DNA of 44,962 nt from a virus, in the IMG/VR virus record IMGVR_UViG_3300029982_000028, positions 1-44,962 of that record. One strand, given 5' to 3'. The notes below the pieces were generated by a model. It ran no database searches, was not told the origin of the DNA, and saw only the letters and a program-made list of their open reading frames with translations. Every line of letters starts with the position of its first letter. The first letter of the stretch is position 1. The position numbers and the translations under genes are program-made. Positions 1 through 9,102 of the stretch are shown one piece after another.

Positions 1-89
1 CCATTTTCCTCGCATGCCGCCAAAGATAAATCCATCATTGGGATTACGTCCTCTGGCGTTCCGGTTCGGACTGTGATTTCGTTTTCCAT
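1..89 (-). CDS. N-terminal fragment of a possible GNAT-type acetyltransferase-like phage protein
   Basis: Only the first 29 codons are inside the window; the gene continues past position 1. The start ATG at 89 shares its A with the TAA of the upstream gene (TAATG), so the two are probably translationally coupled. The visible N-terminus, EITVRTGTPEDVIPMMDL, has the 'beta strand then TPED..I.. helix' look of GNAT acetyltransferase N-termini (typically R.at.eD...i..l). Genes of this kind are known close to tail and adaptor genes in some phages, but the acetyl-CoA-binding motif lies outside the window. The assignment is a resemblance only. It could equally be an unrelated structural protein. Confidence 0.4.
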   Translation of the reverse strand, partial: MENEITVRTGTPEDVIPMMDLSLAACEEN

Positions 90-589
90 TAGTCCTTCTT
101 AGGCCCAGGCAGACCTTTAAGCGTCTTGATCGTATTGGCGCGGTATTGGTTTACGAAACCATCTAAAGCTTTGTGTCCCGCATCCATGTCGCCATCGCCA
201 GCCGTCATAACCTGATCGGGCGAAAGTACATATTCACCGCCGGCCAAGACGCAGGGGACTGGCGCGCCGACATTGCTCATTGACCCGCCGTCCGCTTTCG
301 TCGGTAGCTCACTTCCATAAGGACCGCTCCCGCCCGCGTAGGGGATATGCCCATGCCCGCCGTAGGGCAGGCCACCGAACATGCGCTTGACGTGCTCGAA
401 CCCCGCCGCCGTGTTGCCCTCGCCCATTGCGGAGACGATATCGGCTGGCAGGACATAGGCCCCGCTCGGAACGTGAACCGGCAGATGATCCGTTCGCCCA
501 GACACGCGCGAGTGGATCGGCCCGACGTGCAACTTGATTGCGCCACCTTCCGCGCGGGCGATGCGGAGGGCGTGTTCAGCGGCGATCAC
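89..589 (-). CDS. Phage structural-region protein with basic-Ala-x-Gly-Gly motifs
   Basis: A 166-residue protein without a known enzymatic motif. It begins with a short helix followed by ARAEGG (about residues 12-17) and has a second copy, TKADGG, near residue 98. Between them lies a segment HVPSGAYVLPADIVSAMGEG, a sequence style that recurs in hypothetical proteins of alphaproteobacterial phages. A second version, VLAGGEYVLSPDQVMTAG, follows near residue 113, so the protein contains an internal duplication (G-x-YVL-x-x-D-x-V). Its start overlaps the end of the upstream gene by 4 bp (ATGA). Position at the distal end of the late operon suggests a virion or assembly role. Function unknown. Confidence 0.75.
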   Translation of the reverse strand: MIAAEHALRIARAEGGAIKLHVGPIHSRVSGRTDHLPVHVPSGAYVLPADIVSAMGEGNTAAGFEHVKRMFGGLPYGGHGHIPYAGGSGPYGSELPTKADGGSMSNVGAPVPCVLAGGEYVLSPDQVMTAGDGDMDAGHKALDGFVNQYRANTIKTLKGLPGPKKD

Positions 590-927
590 GAATACCCCAC
601 CGTCAACGTCTGCCCCGATCCAGGCGCGACCACTATACCGTATTGCGTCGGAATATTCACGACATATACCCCCGCCGTCGTAGGCGTGACATAGATTTGG
701 TTTGTTGTCGCGCTTGCTGACGTGGCGTCGTAGATAGCCCCCGCAGCCCCGCCTACAATCACGCTAACCGTGCAAACGCGCCCCGCCGACGCTTTCACGA
801 CCGTGGCCGCCGTCATGCCGGCGACATTCGCCGTCCCTTGCACACTCAGATAAGTCTGCGCAGCTCCGTTGATCGCCTTGACGATATTTTGTGCGGCAGT
901 GAGAATATCGGAAAGAGAAGCCGCCAT
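586..927 (-). CDS. Small phage structural-type protein
   Basis: A 113-residue protein starting at the ATG at 927, which overlaps the TGA of the upstream gene (TGATG) and has GGGAAA about 6 nt upstream; an in-frame start further upstream at 981 lies inside the preceding gene and is less likely. The N-terminus (MAASLSDILTAAQNIVKAIN) is a predicted helix, and the rest is Val/Thr/Ala-rich beta-type sequence with GGAAGAIYDATS. Proteins of this style are frequent next to tail and adaptor genes in phages and are usually unannotated. A small tail or head-surface protein is plausible. No catalytic residues are visible. Confidence 0.7.
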   Translation of the reverse strand: MAASLSDILTAAQNIVKAINGAAQTYLSVQGTANVAGMTAATVVKASAGRVCTVSVIVGGAAGAIYDATSASATTNQIYVTPTTAGVYVVNIPTQYGIVVAPGSGQTLTVGYS

Positions 928-3740
928 CAGAATTTCCCGTCTGCGCATACTCTGTATCTCAGCGCCCCCATGCGCCACCACGTCCCTGCATCACTCGACG
1001 AAACCGTAATCGAAATCAGTCTCGCCCTAATGCGAGGACTAAACCAAGTTGAGGCTTGCGTAACCGTAAACGGCCCGTAAGTCGTCGGTGTCTGCCCAGG
1101 GTAATCGCACGCATTGAACGTAATGCTAATCGAGGCCAATTGAGATTGACTGTAATAGCCCCATTTGAAATCTGGCCATACTTGATCCAAGAAAGCCTTT
1201 TGATCACCTTCTGCGATGGCAAAATATCCCGTCGTAAAGCTCGACACCATCGCAGCGCCGTCCGCGTCTGGCGATATTTCGTGCTGATATATATATTGGT
1301 TGGCCGGATCGTAACCAATCGGAGGGCCGAGAACGCTATTGTCGATCCACGCGGTTCGCCCTAGCGTGCCGAACTCCCATGCGTTAAGTACCGTGTTGAC
1401 CCGGATATATGCCGCGTTCTCTCCATTTCCGCCAATTACAGGGTAGTACCATGTCACTTCATTGAATAGAGAGTTAGGCGCGCATGTGATTTTCGACAGG
1501 TTCGCGAGGTCAAGATTTTGAAACACCACGTCCCATATCGGGCAGAGAAGCGGCGTCACGCCATCGCCGCTCAACGTGAAGAATTGGCTTCGCCCCATCC
1601 AGTAAACGATACCGCCTAGAATGCCCATAGCCCGACGTGCGATTAGACCGCATCCCTGGCCTAGTTGGTTGAACGAATAGACGTATGGAGTTCCAATGTA
1701 CTGCATTGACCATAGGCCAATGTCCGTCCAAAGCAACCCTTGCTGTTGAGCTTGAATGGCCCCGATGATCGCCGATCCCGTCGATAACCGATACGATCCT
1801 GCTTGATTGGTAGTCTGGGCAACCCAAACATTGTAGTTAGATACGTCGCACCAGCGGATCAAGAGCGGATCAATTATCCCGGAAAACGTCGTCCCCCATG
1901 CGATAACCTGTCTTTGAGGCATAGCTACGAAAAAACCCGTAGATAATATTGGGCAATTTGTAATTGGCGCTATTTGCATCGCACTCGATATTGGGTCCCA
2001 AGCATATATTGGACCATAGTTAACATTGGTTCCAGACACACTAGTAGGTGCATAGCCCAGCGGGCATGCTAGCAGTACTTCTCCCCAATTGTCTAGCACC
2101 CAATTTGTTGCATTTATATTCGAGCTTACCGCGCCTTGGTTTACGTACCCAGATGAAACAACATTTTGTGCCGAATAAACAAATGTTGCATTACCTCCGA
2201 CAAAGGATACAGAACCTCCACTAACCCAAGATAATGCACTGCCAGAAAGCGCATAACTTATGGTTGTCGTTGTCGCTGAGGATACAACAAAACTTCCGTT
2301 CCACGATGTCGGGTAAACCCCGTTCACCGTTATAAATGAGCCAACATATGGAACAACTTCTATTTCAATGGAACCGCCAGAACCCCATGACAAGGCGCTT
2401 CCAGATAATGCATATGTTACGCTTCCAGATGTTGTTGAAATAACAGTGTACGTTCCGTTCCACGTAGCCGGAGAAACTATTCCTGAGACAGTTATTGTAG
2501 CTCCCGCTCCATACGTAAAATTTATGTCCGATGGAACAAGTAAGGTAACGGCGCTAGTTGTTGAACTTCCCCCCGAAACCGGCACGCTAGGCCGGCTTAG
2601 AGACAATCCAATATTCAATGTAACAACGCTAGTTGTTGACGATCCGCCGATTATAATATTTGAGCCACCATGCGCAGTAAAAATATTTGGACTTCCTGAT
2701 GTACCAAAAACATATTCAGTATTTATATAGAATGACCAGTAATTAGGTACTTGCGTAACAATATAATTTCCATATACCGAATTTCCTCCAACAGATACTT
2801 CATTTGGAATTGAAAAAGTATCACCAACATTGTATCCATGATCAGCTAATATAACCATTACTATAACAGAATTGTCAATAGGAACAAATACGGGAGTCAA
2901 TCCACTATTAGAAAGACTACCTCCGCTAACATACGCTCCAGGCGTCGATTGATATGCGTTTATTATTACAGATGTAACTGTGCATGATTGAACGATACCG
3001 CACCCATTCCATCCAACCGGATTTATGCCCGTATAAGAAACTCCCTCTCCTACCAAAAATGGCGGAGATGTTTGCAACGCAAATGTAAAAGTAATTGATG
3101 CTAAATTACCACTTACAGAAGACGATCCGCCAGTTATAGCTAAAGGTGACGTTAATGTTGTATATTTTGGATAAATTATATTATCCAACTTGTCTAAAGC
3201 ATAGATATATATATCAAATGCGGTAATAGAATATATATTATATAAACCAAAAATTACTAATCCGCCGACACTTACGGGAGTGCTAACATATATCTGCGTA
3301 ACTCCAGCTGGAGGAGATGTAGAGTTGTTTTTTATAATTATAAATCCTGACGGATCAGCGACGAAGTTTACCCGCGTATAGCCAGATGAGACTTTAGGTG
3401 TGATATCATAAATATTATTTGCATTAGTAGATGCGGTAGTTATCCCAGAGCCATTGGTAAGACAGGTTATCGCGACTAACGACGTTGATTGCGTATTCGA
3501 TGTCCCGTAGGCAATCCATTTGTTTGCGTTAGTGTCTTCCCAACCCCAAATCGCGCGGACAACCGAAGTAATCTGCGTCGCGTAGAACTTCGCCCAACCT
3601 CCGAGTTTTTCGACTAGGGTAAGCCCCTGCGGATCGGGTTTGAGCCGCACAAGCTGCGTCTGAGAAATCCCAGCAGAATTCAGGGCATTTGTCTCGTTGA
3701 CTACGACTCCCCCGGTGATTTTCAGCGCGTTATGAGGCAT
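927..3740 (-). CDS. Large tail/DNA-stabilisation-like protein (P22 gp10-like), with inserted repeat modules
   Basis: A 937-residue protein. The N-terminus (LKITGGVVVNETNALNSAGI, then a QLVRLK...LVEKLGGW segment) and the C-terminal third (YNVWVAQTTNQAGS, GLLWTDIGLWSMQYIG, IVYWMGRSQFFTLSGDG) resemble the beta-propeller family that includes the P22 gp10 packaged-DNA stabilisation/tail-hub protein, though P22 gp10 is only about 470 residues. The excess is in residues about 150-515, which are AT-rich at the DNA level and contain repeated units: 'PVSVGG...GLYNIYSIT' near 155 and 'EVSVGG...GNYIVTQV' near 315, plus three versions of 'V-G-x-x-P-x-x-WNG...SGG' at about 231-276, 415-457 and 468-512. The order adaptor - this gene fits a head-tail connector. 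Precise role inferred. Confidence 0.65.
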   Translation of the reverse strand: MPHNALKITGGVVVNETNALNSAGISQTQLVRLKPDPQGLTLVEKLGGWAKFYATQITSVVRAIWGWEDTNANKWIAYGTSNTQSTSLVAITCLTNGSGITTASTNANNIYDITPKVSSGYTRVNFVADPSGFIIIKNNSTSPPAGVTQIYVSTPVSVGGLVIFGLYNIYSITAFDIYIYALDKLDNIIYPKYTTLTSPLAITGGSSSVSGNLASITFTFALQTSPPFLVGEGVSYTGINPVGWNGCGIVQSCTVTSVIINAYQSTPGAYVSGGSLSNSGLTPVFVPIDNSVIVMVILADHGYNVGDTFSIPNEVSVGGNSVYGNYIVTQVPNYWSFYINTEYVFGTSGSPNIFTAHGGSNIIIGGSSTTSVVTLNIGLSLSRPSVPVSGGSSTTSAVTLLVPSDINFTYGAGATITVSGIVSPATWNGTYTVISTTSGSVTYALSGSALSWGSGGSIEIEVVPYVGSFITVNGVYPTSWNGSFVVSSATTTTISYALSGSALSWVSGGSVSFVGGNATFVYSAQNVVSSGYVNQGAVSSNINATNWVLDNWGEVLLACPLGYAPTSVSGTNVNYGPIYAWDPISSAMQIAPITNCPILSTGFFVAMPQRQVIAWGTTFSGIIDPLLIRWCDVSNYNVWVAQTTNQAGSYRLSTGSAIIGAIQAQQQGLLWTDIGLWSMQYIGTPYVYSFNQLGQGCGLIARRAMGILGGIVYWMGRSQFFTLSGDGVTPLLCPIWDVVFQNLDLANLSKITCAPNSLFNEVTWYYPVIGGNGENAAYIRVNTVLNAWEFGTLGRTAWIDNSVLGPPIGYDPANQYIYQHEISPDADGAAMVSSFTTGYFAIAEGDQKAFLDQVWPDFKWGYYSQSQLASISITFNACDYPGQTPTTYGPFTVTQASTWFSPRIRARLISITVSSSDAGTWWRMGALRYRVCADGKF

Positions 3741-3743
3741 GAG

Positions 3744-4514
3744 TTATCTACTCGGCGTCGCTACGGGCGATTGCGATTGCGACGACCAAGCCGCATCGCG
3801 GAATTTCTTTCTATTCTCAAGCTCCTTTGCGCTAGCCAAAAGCGTTTGATACTGAGTTTCGTACGATCCCGGCATTTCTGGATCATTAGAAGTAGGTAAA
3901 AAGTTTCTTTGAAATTGCGCAATATAGACCATACTAGCATTAATCAACAAATCAGGGTAATTTGTTGATATATACGTCGTTCCGGCCCCATTTGTGCCAG
4001 CGGTCGCATAAAGGGATTGCAAGTTTTGCGTACCCGTAATCGTCAAGGCATAGTTCTGGTCAGGGTAAGGACCAAAAAGCAGGTTTGCCGATGTATTACC
4101 ACCAGTTGCCTGATCACCACCATATACCGCGAGCCATAAAGGAGGACCAGTATAGGAACTGTCGTTATAAGTGTTCTGAATTATCTCTTTTGACGTAGGT
4201 AACAACGGCACATTTGAAGTTCCGCTCGTATAAGAAACCGTTTGTATCGTCTGTAGATCATTAACAGAAACCGCAAGCGTATTCGTTCCTGCCGTAAGAT
4301 TATAAGTCATGTTGACAACGACAGAATTTAACAAATCTAAATCACGCTGAATACGCAACTCGGCATAATTCAGCATAGACGGAATCATGGCCTGCGCAGC
4401 CGTGTCAACGGGCGTCACCACGCCTCCGACCGTCGAATAGTTTAGAACTGCCATCGTGCATATTTGCGTGACGTACATATTATACGTCAGAGCATTTGTG
4501 TTAGGATTTGTCAT
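3744..4514 (-). CDS. Head-tail adaptor, SU10-adaptor-like
   Basis: A 256-residue protein beginning at the ATG at 4514 (MTNPNTNALTYNMYVTQICT), which overlaps the TGA of the tail-spike gene (ATGA). The pattern matches the phage adaptor family named after phage SU10: an N-terminal helix, 'YAELRIQRDLDLLNSVVVN', a beta domain beginning with LTAGTNTLAVSVNDL, a proline-containing PPLWLAVYGG strand, 'LLFGPYPDQNYALTITGT', 'TTYISTNYPDLLINASMVY', and a helical C-terminus (YETQYQTLLASAKELENRKK). In this family the protein sits below the portal and connects it to the tail. A longer in-frame start upstream (4589) would lie deep in the spike gene and is rejected. Confidence 0.75.
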   Translation of the reverse strand: MTNPNTNALTYNMYVTQICTMAVLNYSTVGGVVTPVDTAAQAMIPSMLNYAELRIQRDLDLLNSVVVNMTYNLTAGTNTLAVSVNDLQTIQTVSYTSGTSNVPLLPTSKEIIQNTYNDSSYTGPPLWLAVYGGDQATGGNTSANLLFGPYPDQNYALTITGTQNLQSLYATAGTNGAGTTYISTNYPDLLINASMVYIAQFQRNFLPTSNDPEMPGSYETQYQTLLASAKELENRKKFRDAAWSSQSQSPVATPSR

Positions 4515-6490
4515 AGCCCAAACCACTTGACGGTCGGCGCGACGGTATAGCTCGGCGTCCATGTCTGCCCTGGGCCAACCGTCAAGCAACCGATCGTCAA
4601 ACCCGTTGTGGTTCCACCAACTGCAAGCGCCGAAACCGCGCCGCCGGTGATGCAGATGCTAACAGGAAACGGGTAGGTGTTCGTCTGCGCAACCGTCGTC
4701 GCGGGGATCGACGGCGCTCCGCTCAGATACCCCGTAGGGTTGAACCCTGGAATGTACTCAAAAGCCTGCTGCGCAGACGTCGTGTAGTTGACGATACCCG
4801 TTCCGCCTGCGGTCAGCGAGCCGCCGGTGAAAGCGACGCCAACACCCGCAGCGGAGCTATCAATCGCGTAAGCGCCCGATCCGGGGATGATGACGTTCCC
4901 CGTACCGTAGATGAGCGTCGCCCCGCTGGAAATCGTGATCCCGCTGAAAGTCGCCCCGACGTTCTCGACGTGGTTGTTGCTTATATCCCAGTCAACGGGT
5001 CCGCCTGTCACTCCACTGAGGAAGTTCGCAAGATAAATCCCGTCCTTCGTCGAGCCGACGACGGTGTTGTGGTTGAGCGCAATGCGCGACTGCGCGTATC
5101 CCGCGGTGTTAGTGTAGATACCCCAACCCGTTGGGGTCATGACATGGTTCCCGTTGACCTGCTCGTCGCGAAGTTGCCCGAGCAGCGCGATGCCGTTCTC
5201 TACGCTGCTATAGGACCAATTTTCGTTGATCTGATCGCCGAAGGCCAAGCCACAAGTCGCGGACGGCGCGGAATAGGCCCCGGCAATGATGAAATCGTTC
5301 CCGTAAGCCCGATTGTTGTAGAGTTTGAACCCGGAATGACACGGGTCGAGATCGAACCCATCCCAGAGCCTCGGGTAAGTAATCGTGATCGCGACCGGCG
5401 ACCCCGCCGACCCAACCGTCTGTGAGTTGTTGACGGTGTAGGTTCCAACGCCGCCGGTCCCGGTGCCGACCGAGGTCAGGTTCGTTGACCCCGCGACGCC
5501 GGCCCCCGTCACGACGTCCTGAGTTATCGGCGATATCCCGACCGCGACCTGTCCCGATGTGACAGACAGGATTGTTAGCGTGGTCCCGCTGATGTATCCC
5601 TGGCCTACAAATGGCACGATCTTTGAACACGCCCGCGCAACGTTGTTGTGCCAATTCCCGTCCTGCGCGAACTGCCCCGGCGTGCCGAAGGAGTAGTAAC
5701 AGTTTGTAAAAACATCATGGACGTAATTCGCATCAATGTCTGTGTTTATACCTGCGTCTTCGATCCCGTTGTCAGAAGTAGCTATGACTTCGTTGTACTT
5801 CGCTTCCGCGAACTGGACGCCCGCGTTAATCAGGATGCCATCGCTGCGCCGGGTAAATGGCGCGAGCGCCCCGCCGTTCACCAAACAATGATAAATACCG
5901 GCGTGGTTTCCGTTGAGCGTGACGACTGGAGTTCCATTGATCGACGGCGCAACAAACCCGGATGCGCTGTCGCCGTCGCATTCGATCCTCACGTCTGCCG
6001 GAACCGATACGAAGGCCGTGTAGTTTAACCCTGCCGGAATATGCAGCGTCCCGCCGGCCGTACCAAGCGCAGCCATGATTGCAGTGAATTGCGTTGTCGA
6101 GGCAGAACCCGTTGGCGCGCCCCAAATGTTAGGCGTCGCCGAGAATTTACTAAAGTCCGCGACATAGCATCCTGCTACAGATTGGATTTGCGCGCCGTTA
6201 TCAGCATTGGCGCACGTTCCGCCGACTGTAAGGTTATACCACGCAGTCCCGCCGTCGCCTGAGGTCGCGTAGTTGTCACGAATGATCGCCGGGTACAACG
6301 TCGTGTTTGTGATTGCCTGGACTGCGGGTGTATTTACGAAATGCGGAGTAGCGCCATTAGACACCGCCGTTCCGGCAGGCAATGTAGCCGTCCCTGTAAC
6401 CGTAAGATTGTTGAACGTCGGAGACGGATAAGTTTGCGCCATAGCCGACGATGCGAGCAAAGAAGCGGCAAAAACCGTCAGCTTACGCAA
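4511..6490 (-). CDS. Right-handed beta-helix tail spike/fibre with a predicted signal peptide
   Basis: A 659-residue protein starting at the TTG at 6490, which has a GGAGG six bases upstream; an alternative TTG at 6511 lacks a good site. The N-terminus (MRKLTVFAASLLASSAMA, then Q) is a textbook Sec signal peptide with an AMA cleavage site, which is unusual for a virion protein. Residues about 110-200 (GGTLHIPAGLNYTAF, VRIECDG) begin a pectate-lyase-like beta-helix with repeated short strands and Asn-rich turns (GIEDAGINTDIDANYVHDVF). Around residues 270-360 there is an inserted 'ISGTTLTILSVTSGQVAVG' module. The C-terminus ends TVAPTVKWFGL, typical of phage fibres. Likely host-receptor binding or polysaccharide-degrading; the enzymatic site cannot be seen. 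Confidence 0.75.
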   Translation of the reverse strand: MRKLTVFAASLLASSAMAQTYPSPTFNNLTVTGTATLPAGTAVSNGATPHFVNTPAVQAITNTTLYPAIIRDNYATSGDGGTAWYNLTVGGTCANADNGAQIQSVAGCYVADFSKFSATPNIWGAPTGSASTTQFTAIMAALGTAGGTLHIPAGLNYTAFVSVPADVRIECDGDSASGFVAPSINGTPVVTLNGNHAGIYHCLVNGGALAPFTRRSDGILINAGVQFAEAKYNEVIATSDNGIEDAGINTDIDANYVHDVFTNCYYSFGTPGQFAQDGNWHNNVARACSKIVPFVGQGYISGTTLTILSVTSGQVAVGISPITQDVVTGAGVAGSTNLTSVGTGTGGVGTYTVNNSQTVGSAGSPVAITITYPRLWDGFDLDPCHSGFKLYNNRAYGNDFIIAGAYSAPSATCGLAFGDQINENWSYSSVENGIALLGQLRDEQVNGNHVMTPTGWGIYTNTAGYAQSRIALNHNTVVGSTKDGIYLANFLSGVTGGPVDWDISNNHVENVGATFSGITISSGATLIYGTGNVIIPGSGAYAIDSSAAGVGVAFTGGSLTAGGTGIVNYTTSAQQAFEYIPGFNPTGYLSGAPSIPATTVAQTNTYPFPVSICITGGAVSALAVGGTTTGLTIGCLTVGPGQTWTPSYTVAPTVKWFGL

Positions 6491-7107
6491 AAGATACCTC
6501 CATTGATCCAAAGCCTATTCGGGTAAAGCGGCATCGAGGCCGGTACAACCGTTGTGTATGATCCTCCCGGCGTCACAGAGACAACCCCGCCGTCACTCCA
6601 ATAGGTTCCAGAAGTGAGCGGGACGGTCGTCGGCAATGGATATCGACCGCCCGCCGTTACGCACAGAACCCCGGCAACGCCGTTCGCAGAATATGGATTA
6701 GCCGTATCGACCCAATACAGACCACCGCCAGCAGGAGGCGTCCTAGGTAGGTTTGGAAGCGCGCCAATGCTGCTAAGCTGGCAAAGGAACAAAAGCTCGT
6801 TTGGATAGCCTGTTGGCGAATAGGTTACGCCTTGAGGCCCTTCATCGGCGACATAGAACTCCGGCCTTGGATTGATAATAGGTAGCGGATCGGCAGGAAT
6901 AAAAATAGATCGGGCTTGCTCTTGCGGAGTATCGTAACACCGATCACAAACTAGAATGCGGAGATTTTGCAGCTTCGTACCATTCCAGTCGTACTGATAC
7001 TTTAGATCGACGTGGTTATAACGAAATCCGCAACGGTCGCAAATAGCATGCGCTTCCGGCGAGCGAGCATTTGTTCTAGCTCTGCCGGCGCGACTGGCGT
7101 AAGCCAT
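6478..7107 (-). CDS. Phage structural-region protein with a four-Cys zinc-ribbon-like N-terminus
   Basis: A 209-residue protein. The first 60 residues hold CDRCGFRY (about 23-30) and CDRCYD (about 54-59), four cysteines spaced like a zinc ribbon, followed by TPQEQARSIFIPADPLPI. This combination belongs to a recurrent hypothetical family located between connector and tail genes of many phages; relatives are often labelled HNH-like, but no His-Asn-His triad is present here. The C-terminal half is Gly/Pro/Thr-rich (TPPAGGGLYWVDTAN; TSGTYWSDGGVVSVTPGG), with a repeated 'Y-W-x-D' strand pattern. It directly follows the upstream gene (stop at 7108) and overlaps the spike gene by 13 bp. Probable tail or connector component. 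Confidence 0.7.
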   Translation of the reverse strand: MAYASRAGRARTNARSPEAHAICDRCGFRYNHVDLKYQYDWNGTKLQNLRILVCDRCYDTPQEQARSIFIPADPLPIINPRPEFYVADEGPQGVTYSPTGYPNELLFLCQLSSIGALPNLPRTPPAGGGLYWVDTANPYSANGVAGVLCVTAGGRYPLPTTVPLTSGTYWSDGGVVSVTPGGSYTTVVPASMPLYPNRLWINGGIFCVS

Positions 7108-7797
7108 TTACCTATAGTACCCCGATAGTTGAGGAGAAACATAAAAATCACTATTTTCCGTGTTCGTCAATGCCGCCGCCGTCCAAGCCGCCGTAGCCGC
7201 CGCCGAAAGTCCCATTGCGCGCTCTGGAGCCCAGCTAATCGCAAGCTCAGCCGCCAGACCCTTAGCAAAAGCATTTAACCAAAGATAAGGAATGTCCGCC
7301 ACCTGACCATTTGTGAACGCCGCATCCTGAATTTGCAACACGGCATAATAAGTGAACGAAACCTCGTTACCGTCAGGAACGGGATAAAAGTTGATAGTCG
7401 GCGTCAACGTGCGATTGTGCCAATAAACCGTTGGCGGCGCTTGCTGCGTCGGATTTGGATAGCTAACATATTCCGTCCGAGAGACAGGGAAAAGATAGCG
7501 GTTCGTGTTCGCCGCGCCGCCAGGGACGGTCATGTAGAGATCGAGGATTTCAACCAAGTTCGGACTGACCGAATATGTTGCGGTTCCCTGAACGAAATTG
7601 ACTGTAGTTGGCGCGACCTTCCAGAGATTGACGCCTTTATTCGCCCAATCCCCTAAGACAAAGTTAGCCGCCATTCTGGCGCTTTCCATATGCTCTTGCA
7701 ACAACGCCGTAGGGCGAATGCCGCACATATGGAAAGCTTGGATGGTAAGTTGAGCAATCGACGGATTGAACGAGTAAGTCCCGCTCGACGACGCCAT
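7108..7797 (-). CDS. Head-tail connector/tail accessory protein (P22 gp4-like in role)
   Basis: A 229-residue protein. The sequence pattern 'TIQAFHMCGIRPTALLQEHM' plus ARMAANFVLGDWANKGVNLWKV near the N-terminus, then a beta domain (ATYSVSPNLVEILDLYMTV), FPVSRTEYVSYPNP, a 'TINFYPVPDGNEVSFTYYAV' strand pair, and a C-terminal helix with AAELAISWAPERA and a final SGYYR, is that of a widespread phage connector family lying between capsid and tail genes, equivalent in position to P22 gp4. It probably binds under the portal and seals the packaged head. The start ATG overlaps the upstream stop (TAATG). A second adaptor-type gene lies at 3744-4514; which of them contacts the portal is not decidable here. 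Confidence 0.7.
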   Translation of the reverse strand: MASSSGTYSFNPSIAQLTIQAFHMCGIRPTALLQEHMESARMAANFVLGDWANKGVNLWKVAPTTVNFVQGTATYSVSPNLVEILDLYMTVPGGAANTNRYLFPVSRTEYVSYPNPTQQAPPTVYWHNRTLTPTINFYPVPDGNEVSFTYYAVLQIQDAAFTNGQVADIPYLWLNAFAKGLAAELAISWAPERAMGLSAAATAAWTAAALTNTENSDFYVSPQLSGYYR

Positions 7798-8660
7798 TAG
7801 ACGGGAGCCACGCCAGATTGCATGATGTTCGCTCGAACAGACCCGGTTCCGCTATTGAGCAAAATTCTCCCATATCGAGGAGGAGGATTGCCCGCTATGG
7901 TCTGCGTAGTCGTCGCGCCGACAACGTTGGTTGAAACGCCCGTGCTATCCCACACGAAAGAAGCCCGGCTTACAAGGTACTCTATGTCATCCCCGCTTGT
8001 CTGATAAGTGTAGTTGACGGTCCCGACCGCGACAAACTGAGCCGTAACGCCTGCCAGCGCCCATTCGTCGAACCTGATCCAAGGCGAACCCGCAACCGAA
8101 GTCGTGCCAACCGTAATCGTCGAAGCCGTCGCCGCAGACGCGACAATGGAATAGACAACCAAATAATCCAAAACAGAAGATGCGGTAGCCCCGCTCGCTC
8201 CCGTCACAACTTCCGAAATAGGCGCGTTAGCCCAATCCAAGCCGGTAATCGTGAACGTAATTCCGCTATCGTTTCCGTTCGACGCAATCCCAATGCGCCT
8301 GGCCGTATCGAGCGTGACGACGGTGTTACCGTAGATCGTGGTCGATGATACCGTTTGAGACGCACTAACGGTATAAGTCCCGGCTTGGTTCGTCGTGGTG
8401 GAAAGCAGGCCCGTAACCTGGGTATTTGCCGAAACACCAAGGCCGTTGAGCAGAAACCCGCGATTGAGATACCCAGAGGTCACAGCCGAAATCGTCAGCA
8501 CATTGCCCGAGCCAATCGAGCCTGTCCCGACAAACGTGCTGGACGCCAACGTGCCATTAAGCGCGACCGTACCGCCGCCCGTAGGGATCGTCTGAGACGT
8601 GGCGATATTGTTCGCGGAGGCCGCAACAAGCGGCCCCACGGTCACGACAACAGGGCGCAT
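7797..8660 (-). CDS. Phage structural protein with an inserted beta module
   Basis: A 287-residue protein, with AAGGA 8 nt upstream of the ATG at 8660. The ends ([20 protein letters not shown]; then [12 protein letters not shown] ... [19 protein letters not shown] ... [11 protein letters not shown] ... [11 protein letters not shown]) match a common phage family usually near head genes and thought to be a head-surface or minor structural protein. Between LNGTL and the VVTLDTARR strand, residues about 39-112 hold an extra block, '[18 protein letters not shown]' ending in [11 protein letters not shown], that is not part of the usual family layout and reappears in the spike and other proteins here. 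Mostly beta strand, Thr/Ser-rich; no enzyme motifs. Confidence 0.65.
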   Translation of the reverse strand: MRPVVVTVGPLVAASANNIATSQTIPTGGGTVALNGTLASSTFVGTGSIGSGNVLTISAVTSGYLNRGFLLNGLGVSANTQVTGLLSTTTNQAGTYTVSASQTVSSTTIYGNTVVTLDTARRIGIASNGNDSGITFTITGLDWANAPISEVVTGASGATASSVLDYLVVYSIVASAATASTITVGTTSVAGSPWIRFDEWALAGVTAQFVAVGTVNYTYQTSGDDIEYLVSRASFVWDSTGVSTNVVGATTTQTIAGNPPPRYGRILLNSGTGSVRANIMQSGVAPV

Positions 8661-8669
8661 TGGCTGTCC

Positions 8670-9089
8670 TTACTCGTCGTAGCCCTTGGTTTCGCGCTCG
8701 GTAGACCGTCCCTTGGGATTGGTCCCCTTCAAAGCCGAGGTGAACGGACTGGCCTCGCATCCGCCACCAGACGCGCGACGCTTGCGGCCGGCGTGATGAT
8801 GAGCTTCCATGCCCTCCATGCCGACTTCCTTGTGAGCCTTGCCGCCATGAGCGCGTTTGATCCGTCCGCCCTTCTTGGCTTTCATTTCTTCGGCTTCCTT
8901 GCCGACGTTGTTCGGTGCGGACATATCCTTCGGATCGTCCTTCAAATCCTTCTCGGCGTCGTCATCGCCGCTATCGGCGGATTCCGCGCCCTTGCCTTTG
9001 TCATGCTGTTCGTGAGCCGCCTTGCCGCCGCTCGCACGATGCTTGCGGATATGCGCCTCAATCTTGGCCTTGGTGCAAGCTTCAACCAT
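8670..9089 (-). CDS. Highly charged Lys/Glu/Gly protein with RAxGG motifs
   Basis: A 139-residue hydrophilic, low-complexity protein preceded by a strong AGGAGG site. It contains HRASGGKA, KRAHGGKA and RRASGGGC, plus a His-rich EAHHHAGRKRRASGG segment that closely matches EGHKAHHHAGRKSRG in the 15881-16795 protein. The centre is acidic (SGDDDAEKDLKDDPKD). It is predicted to be disordered and has almost no hydrophobic core. Position between two structural genes suggests it could be an internal head protein, a DNA-condensing protein or an assembly factor, but no function is established. The shared motif with other proteins of the operon is discussed as a finding. Confidence 0.65.
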   Translation of the reverse strand: MVEACTKAKIEAHIRKHRASGGKAAHEQHDKGKGAESADSGDDDAEKDLKDDPKDMSAPNNVGKEAEEMKAKKGGRIKRAHGGKAHKEVGMEGMEAHHHAGRKRRASGGGCEASPFTSALKGTNPKGRSTERETKGYDE

Positions 9090-9102
9090 GTGTCTGCCCT
9101 CC

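Noticed and set aside
5208-5654. Arg/Gly-rich frame inside the tail-spike gene
   Set aside because: A shadow of the GC-rich beta-helix sequence; no start site or conserved pattern.
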